A stretch of DNA of 64,000 nucleotides from an uncultured Prevotella sp. (GCA_947170725.1 CAMVUM010000005.1:62001-126000), one strand, 5' to 3'; positions 45,249 to 53,359 are shown, counted from the stretch's first letter. Numbers and translations are program-made. The notes: generated by a model not told the origin, from the letters alone.

Positions 45249-45345
45249 TTTTTATGGGATTTTATGGGAGATTATGGGAGGGAAATGGGAGATTATGGGA
45301 AGTATGGTTTTTATGGGATTTTATGGGAGGTATTGGGAAACTGTC
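45249..45345 (+). repeat. Degenerate TTTTATGGGA(G) tandem repeat
   Basis: TATGGGA or TATGGGAG recurs about eight times with variable 3-8-nt spacers between the DUF3160 start and the next gene's end. The same motif makes a second patch at 49487-49545, and a reverse-complement-like CTCCCATC patch lies at 33787-33870. Confidence 0.6.
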
Positions 45346-45362
45346 CGGGCGTTGTCCGGAGG

Positions 45363-45866
45363 CTATTGTGAGTCTTCTTCGGCCGTCCCGAAGGTCTTTC
45401 GGCGTGCTTCTGCTTCCGTCATCTCGCGGCCGACGTATCCGGCGAACTCCATTCCGAAGGAGCGCCAGCGGTAGTCGGCGACCATGAAAAGACCGCTGCG
45501 CTCGTATTCCATGACGCGCAGGACGCCGCGCGAGGGCAGGAAGCGGAAGTCGGCTACGGGCTGGCCGAGGCGCGAACCGAGCCAGAGCGGGCGGACATGG
45601 CCGCGGTAGTTTTTGAAGATGAAGACCCGACGGTGCGGTTCCGGGTCATAGCGTGTGGTCTTTGTGACGCCCACAATGGCGTCTGTAGAGCCGTCGCCGT
45701 CGACATCGGCCGTCTGGAATTGATATACGGGAAACGGCAGCGTCCAGCCGTCGCTGCCCAGTCGGACGACGTAGAGGCTGTCGGACTTGCGCTCAAGAGT
45801 GAATTCGTCCTGCGCGGCAACCGGAATCACGCCAAACATGCAGCACAATATTGTCATCACTCTCAT
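45363..45866 (-). CDS. Small secreted protein with FG-GAP/VCBS-like segment
   Basis: The start is set at the ATG overlapping the C1 peptidase stop by 4 bp (ATGA); a longer frame upstream merely shadows that gene. The 167-residue product has a signal peptide (MRVMTILCCMFGVIPVAAQ) and a mature part containing YQFQTADVDGDGSTDAIVGV, a calcium-binding FG-GAP/VCBS-like loop (DxDxDGxxD), then RRVFIFKNYRGHVRPLWLGS. It resembles a single beta-propeller blade pair. Function unknown; coupling to the peptidase suggests they act together in the periplasm or at the surface. Confidence 0.75.
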   Translation of the reverse strand: MRVMTILCCMFGVIPVAAQDEFTLERKSDSLYVVRLGSDGWTLPFPVYQFQTADVDGDGSTDAIVGVTKTTRYDPEPHRRVFIFKNYRGHVRPLWLGSRLGQPVADFRFLPSRGVLRVMEYERSGLFMVADYRWRSFGMEFAGYVGREMTEAEARRKTFGTAEEDSQ

Positions 45867-46963
45867 CCCCTGTCCTCCCAGGCCGAACGCGGCATGAATA
45901 CGGCTATGGTCTTCAGGCGCACATAATCGCCGGAGACATACATCAGTCCGCCGTAGGGATTGGCCGTTCCCCACGAGTTTTTCATTATGAACCAAAGCCG
46001 GCCGGCGTTGTCGCGGGCCAGTCCGACGACGGCCATACAGTGGTCGTCGGTGGTCTCATGACGTTCGAAGGCCAGTTGACGGGCCGTCTGAGAGACGTCT
46101 GTACCGGCCGGGAGGCTGGCCGTACCACATTCGAAGGAATATCCTTCCTCGCTCGTGTCACCCTCCCAGCATACTCCTCGGCCACGGCGCACGGCAAGGG
46201 CCATGCGGGCCATAAGCGTGTCTACGGGAACGTTGAGCATCTCCGACTGCGTCCGGTTGTCGGGCACCTCCAGCGCGAAGGTCTCGTAGAAAGGGTGGTG
46301 GGTGAAGCTCGTCATGGCGATATATTCGTCAGGGGCGCAGACGCTGCGGGCGAATTCCCCGGGAGTGTATTGTGCGCCGAGCATGAAGACATTCCGCGGC
46401 GCCGGACCGAGTGTCTCGTCGATTACGGCCGCAGCTCGCTCTTCGGCCCTACGGAGCGGCAGTCGCGTGTTGACGGCTACGCGGGCTAAACGCCGCAATT
46501 TCGACATGAGCACGTCATAGTCGGCTTCAGGCGCGTCACGGTAGGCGTCGTATGCCACCAGTCCGTGACAGGCGATGACGTCAAGCAGGCTCTGTGGCGT
46601 GGCGCGCATAGTGGAGGGACTGCGGTCGCATTTGAAATAAGCCCGTCGGAAGTTGTCCTCGGCCAGTGCGCGGGCGGCATATTTCACAGAGAGATGAACG
46701 GAGTCGCCGCGCATGATGTGCTCCGTCTCAATGGCGGAGAGCATGGCGTAGGCCCAGCACAGTGGCGAACGGCCCTGATTCTTGATTGGCGTATAGGCGT
46801 TGAGGACTTCCGTATGGAACCGTTCCGGCATGTTGCCGTCGTTGTTATCGGCAACGTTCTTCCTCTCTTCGCCACACCCGGCAATGGCCAGTGTGGCGAA
46901 GAGAGGAAGAACGCAGATACATTTGTATATATGATGATTGAATCCGGGTTTGACAGTCTTCAT
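45863..46963 (-). CDS. C1 family (papain/bleomycin-hydrolase-like) peptidase, lipoprotein
   Basis: A 366-residue protein with a lipobox (ATLAIAGC, Cys30). The papain triad is readable: oxyanion Gln63 and nucleophile Cys69 in KNQGRSPLCWAYAMLSAIE, the histidine in DDHCMAVVGLA, and the asparagine in FIMKNSWGTANPYGG. The order and insert around EDNFRRAYFKCDRS resemble bleomycin hydrolase/aminopeptidase C, but unlike those cytoplasmic enzymes this one is exported and probably tethered to a membrane. The downstream small protein overlaps it by 4 bp. A promoter box lies about 155 nt upstream, leaving a long leader. Confidence 0.9.
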   Translation of the reverse strand: MKTVKPGFNHHIYKCICVLPLFATLAIAGCGEERKNVADNNDGNMPERFHTEVLNAYTPIKNQGRSPLCWAYAMLSAIETEHIMRGDSVHLSVKYAARALAEDNFRRAYFKCDRSPSTMRATPQSLLDVIACHGLVAYDAYRDAPEADYDVLMSKLRRLARVAVNTRLPLRRAEERAAAVIDETLGPAPRNVFMLGAQYTPGEFARSVCAPDEYIAMTSFTHHPFYETFALEVPDNRTQSEMLNVPVDTLMARMALAVRRGRGVCWEGDTSEEGYSFECGTASLPAGTDVSQTARQLAFERHETTDDHCMAVVGLARDNAGRLWFIMKNSWGTANPYGGLMYVSGDYVRLKTIAVFMPRSAWEDRG

Positions 46964-47116
46964 CGTAGATTGCGGTCAGTGTTTCTTTTGCACCCGACAG
47001 CAGTCCCATCTCAATAATCCGTGCGCGGCGTTCTTCTGCGGTCATGCCGTTGCGTCGGTCGCATGGTTTTGTGACGAGGAAGCGGGTGTCAATCGGCGTA
47101 ATGTCATACGCAACCG

Positions 47117-47124
47117 CAAAAATA
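47117..47124 (-). promoter_or_regulatory. -7 promoter box upstream of the C1 peptidase gene
   Basis: TATTTTTG on the minus strand. The leader to the peptidase ATG would be about 150 nt and contains a 66-codon frame from the ATG at 47045 that runs into the peptidase gene; it is too weakly supported to be called. Confidence 0.4.
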
Positions 47125-47170
47125 GACATTTTTTCCCATACGGGCCACTGTTTCCGCCTTTAACTTTGAA

Positions 47171-48196
47171 CTATCCCTTCACTTCTTCCGGCAGTTCGGG
47201 CATCGCGCCGTTCTGTGTGCAGACATATGCCGACACCTGTACGGCCAGCCTGTGGGCCTCCTTGACGGGCAGTCCGCGCAGGATTGCTGCGCAGAACGTT
47301 CCGGTGAACGAGTCGCCGGCTCCGACGGTATCGGCCACTTCGACGCTCGGTGTTTCCTGAAATGACATCTCGCCCGGCGTGAATACATAGCTGCCGTTGA
47401 CGCCGCAGGTCAGCACGAGCATGTCGAGATTGTATTTTCCCAGTATCAGCCAGCACTTGTTGCTGATGTCGAGGCCCGGATAGCCGAACAGGCGGCCTAT
47501 GAGCACGAGTTCCTCGTCGTTTATCTTCAGTACGTTGCAGCGGCGGACGGACTCCTGTATGACTTCCTTGGTGTAGAAGTTCTGGCGCAGATTGATGTCG
47601 AATATCTTCAGACAACCGTCCGGCGTGGCGTCGAGGAAGCGGTTGATCGTATTGCGGGACACGACATTGCGTTGTGCCAGTGAGCCGAAACACACGGCAC
47701 GGCAGCGGCGGGCGATATCTTCAATCTCGGGTGTGAACGGAATGTTGTCCCACGCCACGTTCTCGCGAATGTCATACGTGGGCACGCCGTCGTCGTCGAG
47801 CTCCACCTGTACCGTGCCCGTAGGGTAGGGTACACGCGGCATGACGTAGTTGAGCTTCTTCTCTTCCAGTGCGGCAACGGTTTCTTCGGCGAGCTTGTCC
47901 TCGCCGAGGGCGCTTATCGCCACAGACTTCATGCCGAACTGTCCTACATGATAGGCGAAGTTTGCGGGTGCTCCGCCGAGTTTCTTACCGTCGGGCAGCA
48001 CGTCCCAAAGGGCTTCGCCGAGGCCGACGACAACCTCAAGAGCTTTACTCTCTACGGCCTCACTCCTTCCCCCTCCCAAATGGGAGAGGGGAGTGGAGCT
48101 CTTCTGCTGACTCATATTATCATTACTACTGTTATTGTCATTTGCCGGGTTTATATTATTCATGCCCGCGTTATGGCTTAAATCCTGGTTATTCAT
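47171..48196 (-). CDS. Fructokinase, PfkB family, with unusual N-terminal extension
   Basis: The 341-residue kinase phosphorylates fructose released from fructans. VVGLGEALWDVLPDGKKLGG then APANFAYHVGQFG are the sugar-binding motifs, and DTVGAGDSFTGTFCAAI near 296 the PfkB catalytic/anion-hole motif (GAGD). Typical homologues begin just before VVGLGE; here 54 extra residues precede it, an Asn-rich stretch plus SSTPLSHLGGGRSEAV, which is translated REP-like palindrome. No ATG, GTG or TTG lies between that palindrome and the kinase core, so the extension must be translated (start at 48196, 48163 or 48115). It is the last gene of the GH32-MFS-fructokinase unit of the fructan locus. Confidence 0.9.
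   Translation of the reverse strand: MNNQDLSHNAGMNNINPANDNNSSNDNMSQQKSSTPLSHLGGGRSEAVESKALEVVVGLGEALWDVLPDGKKLGGAPANFAYHVGQFGMKSVAISALGEDKLAEETVAALEEKKLNYVMPRVPYPTGTVQVELDDDGVPTYDIRENVAWDNIPFTPEIEDIARRCRAVCFGSLAQRNVVSRNTINRFLDATPDGCLKIFDINLRQNFYTKEVIQESVRRCNVLKINDEELVLIGRLFGYPGLDISNKCWLILGKYNLDMLVLTCGVNGSYVFTPGEMSFQETPSVEVADTVGAGDSFTGTFCAAILRGLPVKEAHRLAVQVSAYVCTQNGAMPELPEEVKG
48069..48091. repeat. REP-like palindrome inside the fructokinase coding region
   Basis: CCCCCTCCC-AAAT-GGGAGAGGGG forms a 9-bp stem with one bulged A. In the kinase frame it encodes part of PLSHLGGGRS. A related CCCCTCTC/GAGATGGGG palindrome at 48291-48325 covers the end of the MFS gene. Confidence 0.75.
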
Positions 48197-48287
48197 AATC
48201 GTTGTCTTTAGGAATTGTTACGGTAAAATAGTTGTTTCGTTATCTTGTTATTTTTCCTTCGCTCCATTGTTATGCTTCCGAGGCTGT

Positions 48288-49475
48288 CTACTCCCCTCTC
48301 TTTAGAGATGGGGTGGGACCGTTGGGAGTGAGGCTTCTTGTGGCTATTCCTAAATACACCACTCCAACGGCCATCACGGCCACGGCGCCCATCTGTCCCA
48401 CGGCGTCGGCGGCGAAGCCCATGAGCAGCGGGAACACCGTGCCGCCGAAGAGTCCCATGATCATCAGGCCTGAAACTTCGTTCTGCTTGTCGCTCACGGA
48501 GAGCAGGGCGTTGGAATAGACGAGCGAGAATATGTTGGAATTGCCGTAGCCCACGAGGGCAATTGCCGTGTAGAGCATGAGACGGTCAGTGGCGAAGGCC
48601 AGTCCGGCCATACTCAGAACCATCATCGCCACACTCACGACGAAGAACGTGCGGTTGGACATCAGACGAAGCAGGAGCGATCCGGTCAGACATCCCACGG
48701 TGCGGAAGATGAAATAGAGGCTTGTGGCGAAGGCGGCGTCGTTTAGCGACATGCCCAAGCGCTCCATCAGAATCTTCGGGGCTGTGGTGTTTGTTCCGAC
48801 GTCGATACCCACATGACACATGATGCCGACGAACGACAGAAGCACAACCGGACGTCCGAGCAGGCGCAGACAGTCGGCCATTGACGAGGCGCGGCCCGTC
48901 TGCGGTTCCTCTTCAATATGTGTGGTTACGAGCAGCAGCGTGGCCAGCAGTCCGATGACGAAGTAGATGGCGAAAAGCACTCGCCAGTTGAGTCCGAATG
49001 AGGGTATGGCAGCCGTAGCTCCCCATATAGTTATGTATGGGGCAAGGAACGATGCTATGGCCTTTATGAACTGGCCGAACGTGAGCGTTGCGGCCAGATT
49101 TCCGCCGCGGATCACGGTCGAGATGAGCGGATTGAGCGACGTCTGCATCAGGGCGTTGCCGATTCCGAGCAGCGAGAACGACAGGAGCATGGCTGCAAAG
49201 CCTGCGCTGAAGAGCGGCACCATGAGCGAGACTACCGTCACGGCGAGCGAAAGCAGCACCGTGCGCTTGCGGCCGATGCGGTTCATGAGCATGCCGGTGG
49301 GCACGGAGAAGATGAGGAACCAGAAGAAGACGAGCGACGGAAGCACGTTGGCCACGGTGTCGTTCAGGCCGAGGTCGGCCTTGACGTAGTTGGAGGCTAT
49401 GCCTACCAAATCGACAAATCCCATTGCGAAGAAGCAGAGCATCAGCGGGATAAGCGTCAAATATTTGTTGTTCAT
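48288..49475 (-). CDS. MFS transporter, probable fructose/fructan-oligosaccharide importer
   Basis: A 395-residue, twelve-helix permease. It opens MNNKYLTLIPLMLCFFAMGF, with the MFS loop-2 motif in GMLMNRIGRKRTVLL (G-x3-N-R-x-G-R-K/R). Position between a secreted GH32 enzyme and a fructokinase matches BT1758 of the B. thetaiotaomicron fructan locus, the inner-membrane monosaccharide importer. The last 14 residues, LTPNGPTPSLKRGE, are translated from a REP-like palindrome and are absent from what I would expect of the family, so the original stop has probably been lost. The gene lies 92 bp upstream of fructokinase. Confidence 0.88.
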   Translation of the reverse strand: MNNKYLTLIPLMLCFFAMGFVDLVGIASNYVKADLGLNDTVANVLPSLVFFWFLIFSVPTGMLMNRIGRKRTVLLSLAVTVVSLMVPLFSAGFAAMLLSFSLLGIGNALMQTSLNPLISTVIRGGNLAATLTFGQFIKAIASFLAPYITIWGATAAIPSFGLNWRVLFAIYFVIGLLATLLLVTTHIEEEPQTGRASSMADCLRLLGRPVVLLSFVGIMCHVGIDVGTNTTAPKILMERLGMSLNDAAFATSLYFIFRTVGCLTGSLLLRLMSNRTFFVVSVAMMVLSMAGLAFATDRLMLYTAIALVGYGNSNIFSLVYSNALLSVSDKQNEVSGLMIMGLFGGTVFPLLMGFAADAVGQMGAVAVMAVGVVYLGIATRSLTPNGPTPSLKRGE

Positions 49476-49486
49476 ATTGTTTTTCT

Positions 49487-49545
49487 TTTATGGGAGTTTA
49501 TGGGAGTTATGGGAGTTATGGGAGTGATGGGATGGGGGTAATGGG
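49487..49545 (+). repeat. TTATGGGAG tandem repeat patch
   Basis: TTATGGGAG(T) occurs about five times in succession followed by GATGGGATGGGG, in the gap between the GH32 stop and the MFS start. Same motif as at 45249-45345. Confidence 0.6.
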
Positions 49546-49558
49546 ATGGTAAAACCTC

Positions 49559-51337
49559 TCATTTGCCCACAGCATACACCGTCGTGGCAGCCTTGCCGCC
49601 GCTTACGGTTATCGTGTTATAAGGCTCCGACGGAAATACGAGGTTTGTCATGGCCATGCGGCCCTCGCCGTCGAATGCCTCGATGCTGCAGCGGTCGACG
49701 AAGATGCGCAGCGAGCGCATCAGTCCGCCATACACCGGGGCCGTGGTCACAGCGGGGAAAGCGTCGCTGAATCCGGTCTGTCCGCTTGCTGTGCGGTCCA
49801 TCGAGAACGTGCGGGCGGCGGGATTGTAGATCATCACGACTGTTTCGCCCTTTGGGTTCTGTAGTGTTATGGTCAAAGGTTTGCGCATTGAAGATATGAA
49901 GTCGACATTGATTTCGTATGCTCCGCTGTCTGCGGCGAAAGTCCTGCGGCGTGATGATGACCGCCTTGCGAGTACCTTTCCGCGTGCCGCCGTCATTTCC
50001 GGCGATGGTGTGGAGCTGAGATAAGTCTCGTTGCCGTCGGTGAAGAGACCGAGGTCGCGGGCAATGGTGTTGGCGCTGCGGTACTGCATCGTCGGCAGCT
50101 GATTGGCATATTGCCAGTTGCTCATCCAGCCGATGGCCACGCGGCGACCGTCGGGCGCGTTGTCAAAGGTCACGGTGGCGTAGTGGTCCTTGCCGTAGTC
50201 CATCCATTTGGTCACCTCCGGCGCCGATTCACAGGTGAAGCGGTGGCCGTCGAACGTTCCGGTGAAATACTGTGTGGCCGAGCCTCCGAACGGTCCGCCG
50301 GGATTGATGTTGCACAGAAGCACCCACTTCTTCTCTTCCGTGCCGCTTACGGGCAGCTCCATCAGGTCGGGACACTCCCACACGCCGTCGTGATTGCCGT
50401 AGTCGTGGCCGAACGAGCTTTCGTAGGTCCAGTCCTTGAGGTTGGCCGACGAATAGATGTTCATTTCCTGACCGGCGGCCAGAATCATTATCCAGCGGTC
50501 CGTCTCTTTGTGGCGGAACACGTGCGGGTCGCGGAAATCCGGCACATTTGACGTAATGACAGGATTGCCGGCATACTTTGTGAACGTCTGTCCGCCGTCG
50601 GTGCTGTAGGCCATGCTCTGCGTCTGGCTCTCGCCTGCCGAGGTATAGAAAGCCACGACGGCGCCGCGGCCGAATCCGGCCGTGTTTTCGTGGTCGACGA
50701 CGCACGAGCCGCTGAAAATCATTCCGAGTCCGTCGGGATAGAGCGGTGCCGGCTCCTGCTGCCAGTTCACGAGGTCGGTGCTCGTGGAGTGGCCCCACGA
50801 GAGGTTCTCCCAATACGAGCCATAAGGGTTCCACTGGTAGCAGAGGTGCCACTTGCCGTCTTTATAGAACATTCCGTTCGGATCGTTCATCCAGCCGTAG
50901 AGCGGCGTGTGATGGTATGCCGGGCGGTAGTATTCGCGGTTTGTGGTGTCGAACGTATCGGAATATTTTATCGCTTTCCAGCACGCAAATTCGCGCAATG
51001 CGCCTTCATGGCGGTTGTTTCCGTTGTTGTGGATGTCGATCAGCACGCTCTTGTCCTTATACTGTGACAGGTCGAGCGGCACGTAATAGTCAATATGGTC
51101 TACGGCCATCCGCACGTTTATAGACTGTACGGGGAGATTGTCGGCCAGCACGCGGAGGTTGCACATTTCGGCTTTTTCCTCCACGGGCAGCAGCATGTAG
51201 CGTGCGGTCCGGTCCGCTCTCACCATTGCGTGGGAGCCGCTGAGGAACATCGTCTCTCCTGCGGTCTGTGCCGCTGCCGTCATGAAGGAGGCGGAGAGAG
51301 CGGCTGTGATGATAGTGTTTCTTATTGATCGTGTCAT
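49559..51337 (-). CDS. GH32 family exo-fructanase (inulinase/levanase/sucrase type)
   Basis: A 592-residue secreted enzyme with a signal peptide (IITAALSASFMTAAAQ). An N-terminal beta domain (about 25-130, DUF4980-like) precedes the five-blade propeller. Catalytic residues are visible: nucleophile Asp152 in YGWMNDPNGMFY, transition-state stabiliser Asp270 in FRDPHVF, and acid/base Glu321 in WECPDLMELP. The C-terminal beta-sandwich includes VDRCSIEAFDGEGRMAMTN. It trims fructose from fructan ends in the periplasm, feeding the MFS importer and fructokinase encoded downstream. It lies 126 bp after the small acidic peptide gene, in the second transcription unit of the locus. Linkage preference is not readable. 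Confidence 0.94.
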   Translation of the reverse strand: MTRSIRNTIITAALSASFMTAAAQTAGETMFLSGSHAMVRADRTARYMLLPVEEKAEMCNLRVLADNLPVQSINVRMAVDHIDYYVPLDLSQYKDKSVLIDIHNNGNNRHEGALREFACWKAIKYSDTFDTTNREYYRPAYHHTPLYGWMNDPNGMFYKDGKWHLCYQWNPYGSYWENLSWGHSTSTDLVNWQQEPAPLYPDGLGMIFSGSCVVDHENTAGFGRGAVVAFYTSAGESQTQSMAYSTDGGQTFTKYAGNPVITSNVPDFRDPHVFRHKETDRWIMILAAGQEMNIYSSANLKDWTYESSFGHDYGNHDGVWECPDLMELPVSGTEEKKWVLLCNINPGGPFGGSATQYFTGTFDGHRFTCESAPEVTKWMDYGKDHYATVTFDNAPDGRRVAIGWMSNWQYANQLPTMQYRSANTIARDLGLFTDGNETYLSSTPSPEMTAARGKVLARRSSSRRRTFAADSGAYEINVDFISSMRKPLTITLQNPKGETVVMIYNPAARTFSMDRTASGQTGFSDAFPAVTTAPVYGGLMRSLRIFVDRCSIEAFDGEGRMAMTNLVFPSEPYNTITVSGGKAATTVYAVGK

Positions 51338-51463
51338 GTCGTCAGTTATTTCTTTTAAGTTAGTTATTTTTTAAAGTTAGAGTAACGCAGCGGGCTGCTT
51401 TCTGCAAAGATAATCAATACCTGTTGTCCGGCAAAGCCAACCCCTTTGTTTTTATTCTTTCTG

Positions 51464-51643
51464 TCAGTCTTCTTCGTCGTCAAAGTCCCAGACAGAGTTG
51501 TGACCCTTGGTACGGAACGAACCGTTGAATGTGTTGTCGCTGTCGTCGAAAGCCACGTCTATCGTGTTCTGACTGCCTGATGCTGCCATGAATGCTTCTG
51601 TCTCCATCGTCATGACGAGGATAGCAGGTGATACGTAGTTCAT
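51464..51643 (-). CDS. 59-residue acidic peptide of unknown function in the fructan locus
   Basis: An ORF found by reading the 300-bp gap. Its ATG overlaps the stop of the upstream sorting-domain protein by 4 bp (ATGA), a strong sign of real translation. The peptide begins MNYVSPAILVMTMETEAFMA, continues ASGSQNTIDVAFDDSDN, and ends VWDFDDEED, strongly acidic. It has no signal peptide or membrane helix. From memory, Bacteroidales encode many short proteins with a Pro-rich start, a hydrophobic/Glu stretch and a small-residue SG motif, mostly unannotated; the resemblance is tentative. Possible roles are a regulator, chaperone-like partner or peptide-maturation substrate; none is supported. The following 126 bp up to the GH32 gene are empty. 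Confidence 0.65.
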   Translation of the reverse strand: MNYVSPAILVMTMETEAFMAASGSQNTIDVAFDDSDNTFNGSFRTKGHNSVWDFDDEED

Positions 51644-53100
51644 TTTACAAATACCTTTTTACCGTTGATGATATACATTCCCTTGGCAACTTTGTTCAGT
51701 ACGTTGATGCCGCTGGCGAGTCTCATTCCGCTGAGAGTGTAAACTTCTGAGGCAGTCGTGTCGTTGGTGACATTGCTGATTCCCGTTGTAGTTCCGAATG
51801 TGACGCTCTTGGCCTCGGCCGGAGCTTCCAGATAGGCATGGAAAGCATTGATGGTAGCCTCGTCGCCACCCCTCATGAATGTGTTGTTGTTGACTACACC
51901 CCACAATCCGGCGCCGCTTTGTGGAGCATAGACGCCACAGAAATCCGTCAGAGACTGTCCGTCGGAAAGTTCGGTAATGTATTTGTCAGTGAAAGTGAGT
52001 GTCTCACGACCGTTGGCCATGCTGACTAACAGCGGTGTGTTGGCCTCGGCATATTCCGTTTCGAGGAACGAAACCACGGTATGTTCGCCGCCATTGATGC
52101 CGTTGAACGTGGACAGAGCAGCTGCTCCGAGATCCTCCTTGGATACGAAGAAGGGCAGATAGACCGTGTTAAAGCCCTCATAGAGAGGTCTGTTCATCAC
52201 GACTTCAGCGGCATCAAATCCTGTCGGTGCGCTGAAGGCATATCGTTCGTCGAGAACGACTCGGCCGGCATGGTTGCCCTCGCCGCCGCATACCACCACA
52301 TTGTCACCGTCAACGTGGCTCTCGGTGTAGATGAGGATATTCGGATTGACACTACCGAAAGCGTTGTAGGCGTCTTTCAGCACGGTTCCGCGCATGTCGA
52401 CGGTCACGGCTCCGGTGCTCATCTTCGTTGCCAGAAGAGCGAAATCGTCATAGATGTTGGCCACCCAGTCGTTGTCGGCGTTCTGACAGTCGCCTTTCAT
52501 CCATGCTCCGGTCAGGGTGACAAGGCCCGTCAGCGAGCCGTCATCAATATCCGTCATCAACTGTCCGTTGGCGCGTGTGGCCGGTTCTATCGTCACTTTG
52601 TCTATATATACATCCTGCTCGCCGTCCACACCGCTGGTCTGTGCCGTGATGGATATGACGCCGGGGTGGTCGAAAGCGGGGTTTGCTGAGAAGTCGAAGA
52701 CGACCTTCTGCCACTCGCCGCTGCCGCCGTACCATACGGCCACCTTCTCCCAATAGCCGTTGCTGCCGTCGGTCGGGTCTGAAACTTCGATCATCAGGTT
52801 CTCGTTCTGTGCCTTTCTGACCATCATAGATATGCGGCGGCTGCCGTCCATCTCCGGCTTCAACCAGTCGCGGAAAGGAATCTTGACCACCTTTCGGTCG
52901 TTTGTCATCGTGAACTTGAGACATTTCTCCGATGTGTTGATGCCGCTGCGGTCGGGATTTTCCACAACCACAGGACTGCCGTCTTCCCAACATCCGCCCT
53001 GCGAACCGAGTTCAAAGTTCTCTCCGTCCCAAAGTGTCGTCTGGGCAAAACATGATGCCGAAAACATCATAGCAGCTGTTAAAAGCAAATTCTTCTTCAT
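51640..53100 (-). CDS. Secreted protein with N-terminal CBM-like domain and C-terminal sorting-type domain
   Basis: A 486-residue protein with a signal peptide (NLLLTAAMMFSASCFAQ). Residues about 20-170 look like a beta-sandwich carbohydrate-binding-type domain (TLWDGENFELGSQGG, KVVFDFSANPAF, DVYIDKVTIEP). The middle has repeated beta strands including YEGFNTVYLPFFVSKEDLG, typical of Prevotella surface proteins. The last 40 or so residues, SEVYTLSGMRLASG then GMYIINGKKVFVK, match the type A C-terminal domain used by the type IX secretion system. It heads the second unit of the fructan locus, behind a copy of the 56-bp element. A fructan-binding surface role is inferred. Confidence 0.72.
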   Translation of the reverse strand: MKKNLLLTAAMMFSASCFAQTTLWDGENFELGSQGGCWEDGSPVVVENPDRSGINTSEKCLKFTMTNDRKVVKIPFRDWLKPEMDGSRRISMMVRKAQNENLMIEVSDPTDGSNGYWEKVAVWYGGSGEWQKVVFDFSANPAFDHPGVISITAQTSGVDGEQDVYIDKVTIEPATRANGQLMTDIDDGSLTGLVTLTGAWMKGDCQNADNDWVANIYDDFALLATKMSTGAVTVDMRGTVLKDAYNAFGSVNPNILIYTESHVDGDNVVVCGGEGNHAGRVVLDERYAFSAPTGFDAAEVVMNRPLYEGFNTVYLPFFVSKEDLGAAALSTFNGINGGEHTVVSFLETEYAEANTPLLVSMANGRETLTFTDKYITELSDGQSLTDFCGVYAPQSGAGLWGVVNNNTFMRGGDEATINAFHAYLEAPAEAKSVTFGTTTGISNVTNDTTASEVYTLSGMRLASGINVLNKVAKGMYIINGKKVFVK

Positions 53101-53161
53101 TGGTTTGATAGTTGTAATCCGTAAGGTTTATGTCCGGATTGTTTGTTTTAGGTTTATGCCG

Positions 53162-53251
53162 CAAAATTACATTCCGGCGGCTTTACGGGATAAAAAATAT
53201 ATTTCAGATGATATAAAATATCGTTCATGTAACATTATTGATGCAGAACGA
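53162..53251 (-). promoter_or_regulatory. Promoter with 56-bp putative hybrid-regulator operator, copy 2 (sorting-domain protein/GH32 unit)
   Basis: TAATTTTG (53162-53169, minus strand) is the -7 box, with the gene's ATG about 60 nt downstream. Exactly 19 bp upstream starts a 56-bp element (53189-53244) identical at 52 of 56 positions to 61360-61415 upstream of susC. A TCGTTC/GAACGA dyad (53221-53226, 53246-53251) overlaps its distal end. Confidence 0.8.
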
Positions 53252-53311
53252 AACATCAGTGGTATTTCCTTCACCATGACGGAAAATAGTCCTTACCAGT
53301 GGGGTAATATG

Positions 53312-53359
53312 TGAACTGCACCCAAAAAGTTTTTTGTCTAACTTTCGGGGTGCAGCTCA
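53312..53359. repeat. 20-bp-arm hairpin resembling joined IS3-family ends
   Basis: TGAACTGCACCCAAAAAGTT and AACTTTCGGGGTGCAGCTCA pair at 17 of 20 positions around TTTTGTCT. TGAACTGCACCC...AAAGTT resembles terminal repeats of IS3/IS150-group elements in Bacteroidota. It sits just past the end of the susCD-GH32 unit and may act as its terminator. Confidence 0.5.

Noticed and set aside
46845..47129. 94-codon minus-strand frame overlapping the C1 peptidase start
   Set aside because: Its start lies upstream of the promoter box; a 66-codon version from 47045 is possible but has no family resemblance and its end overlaps the peptidase signal peptide in another frame.
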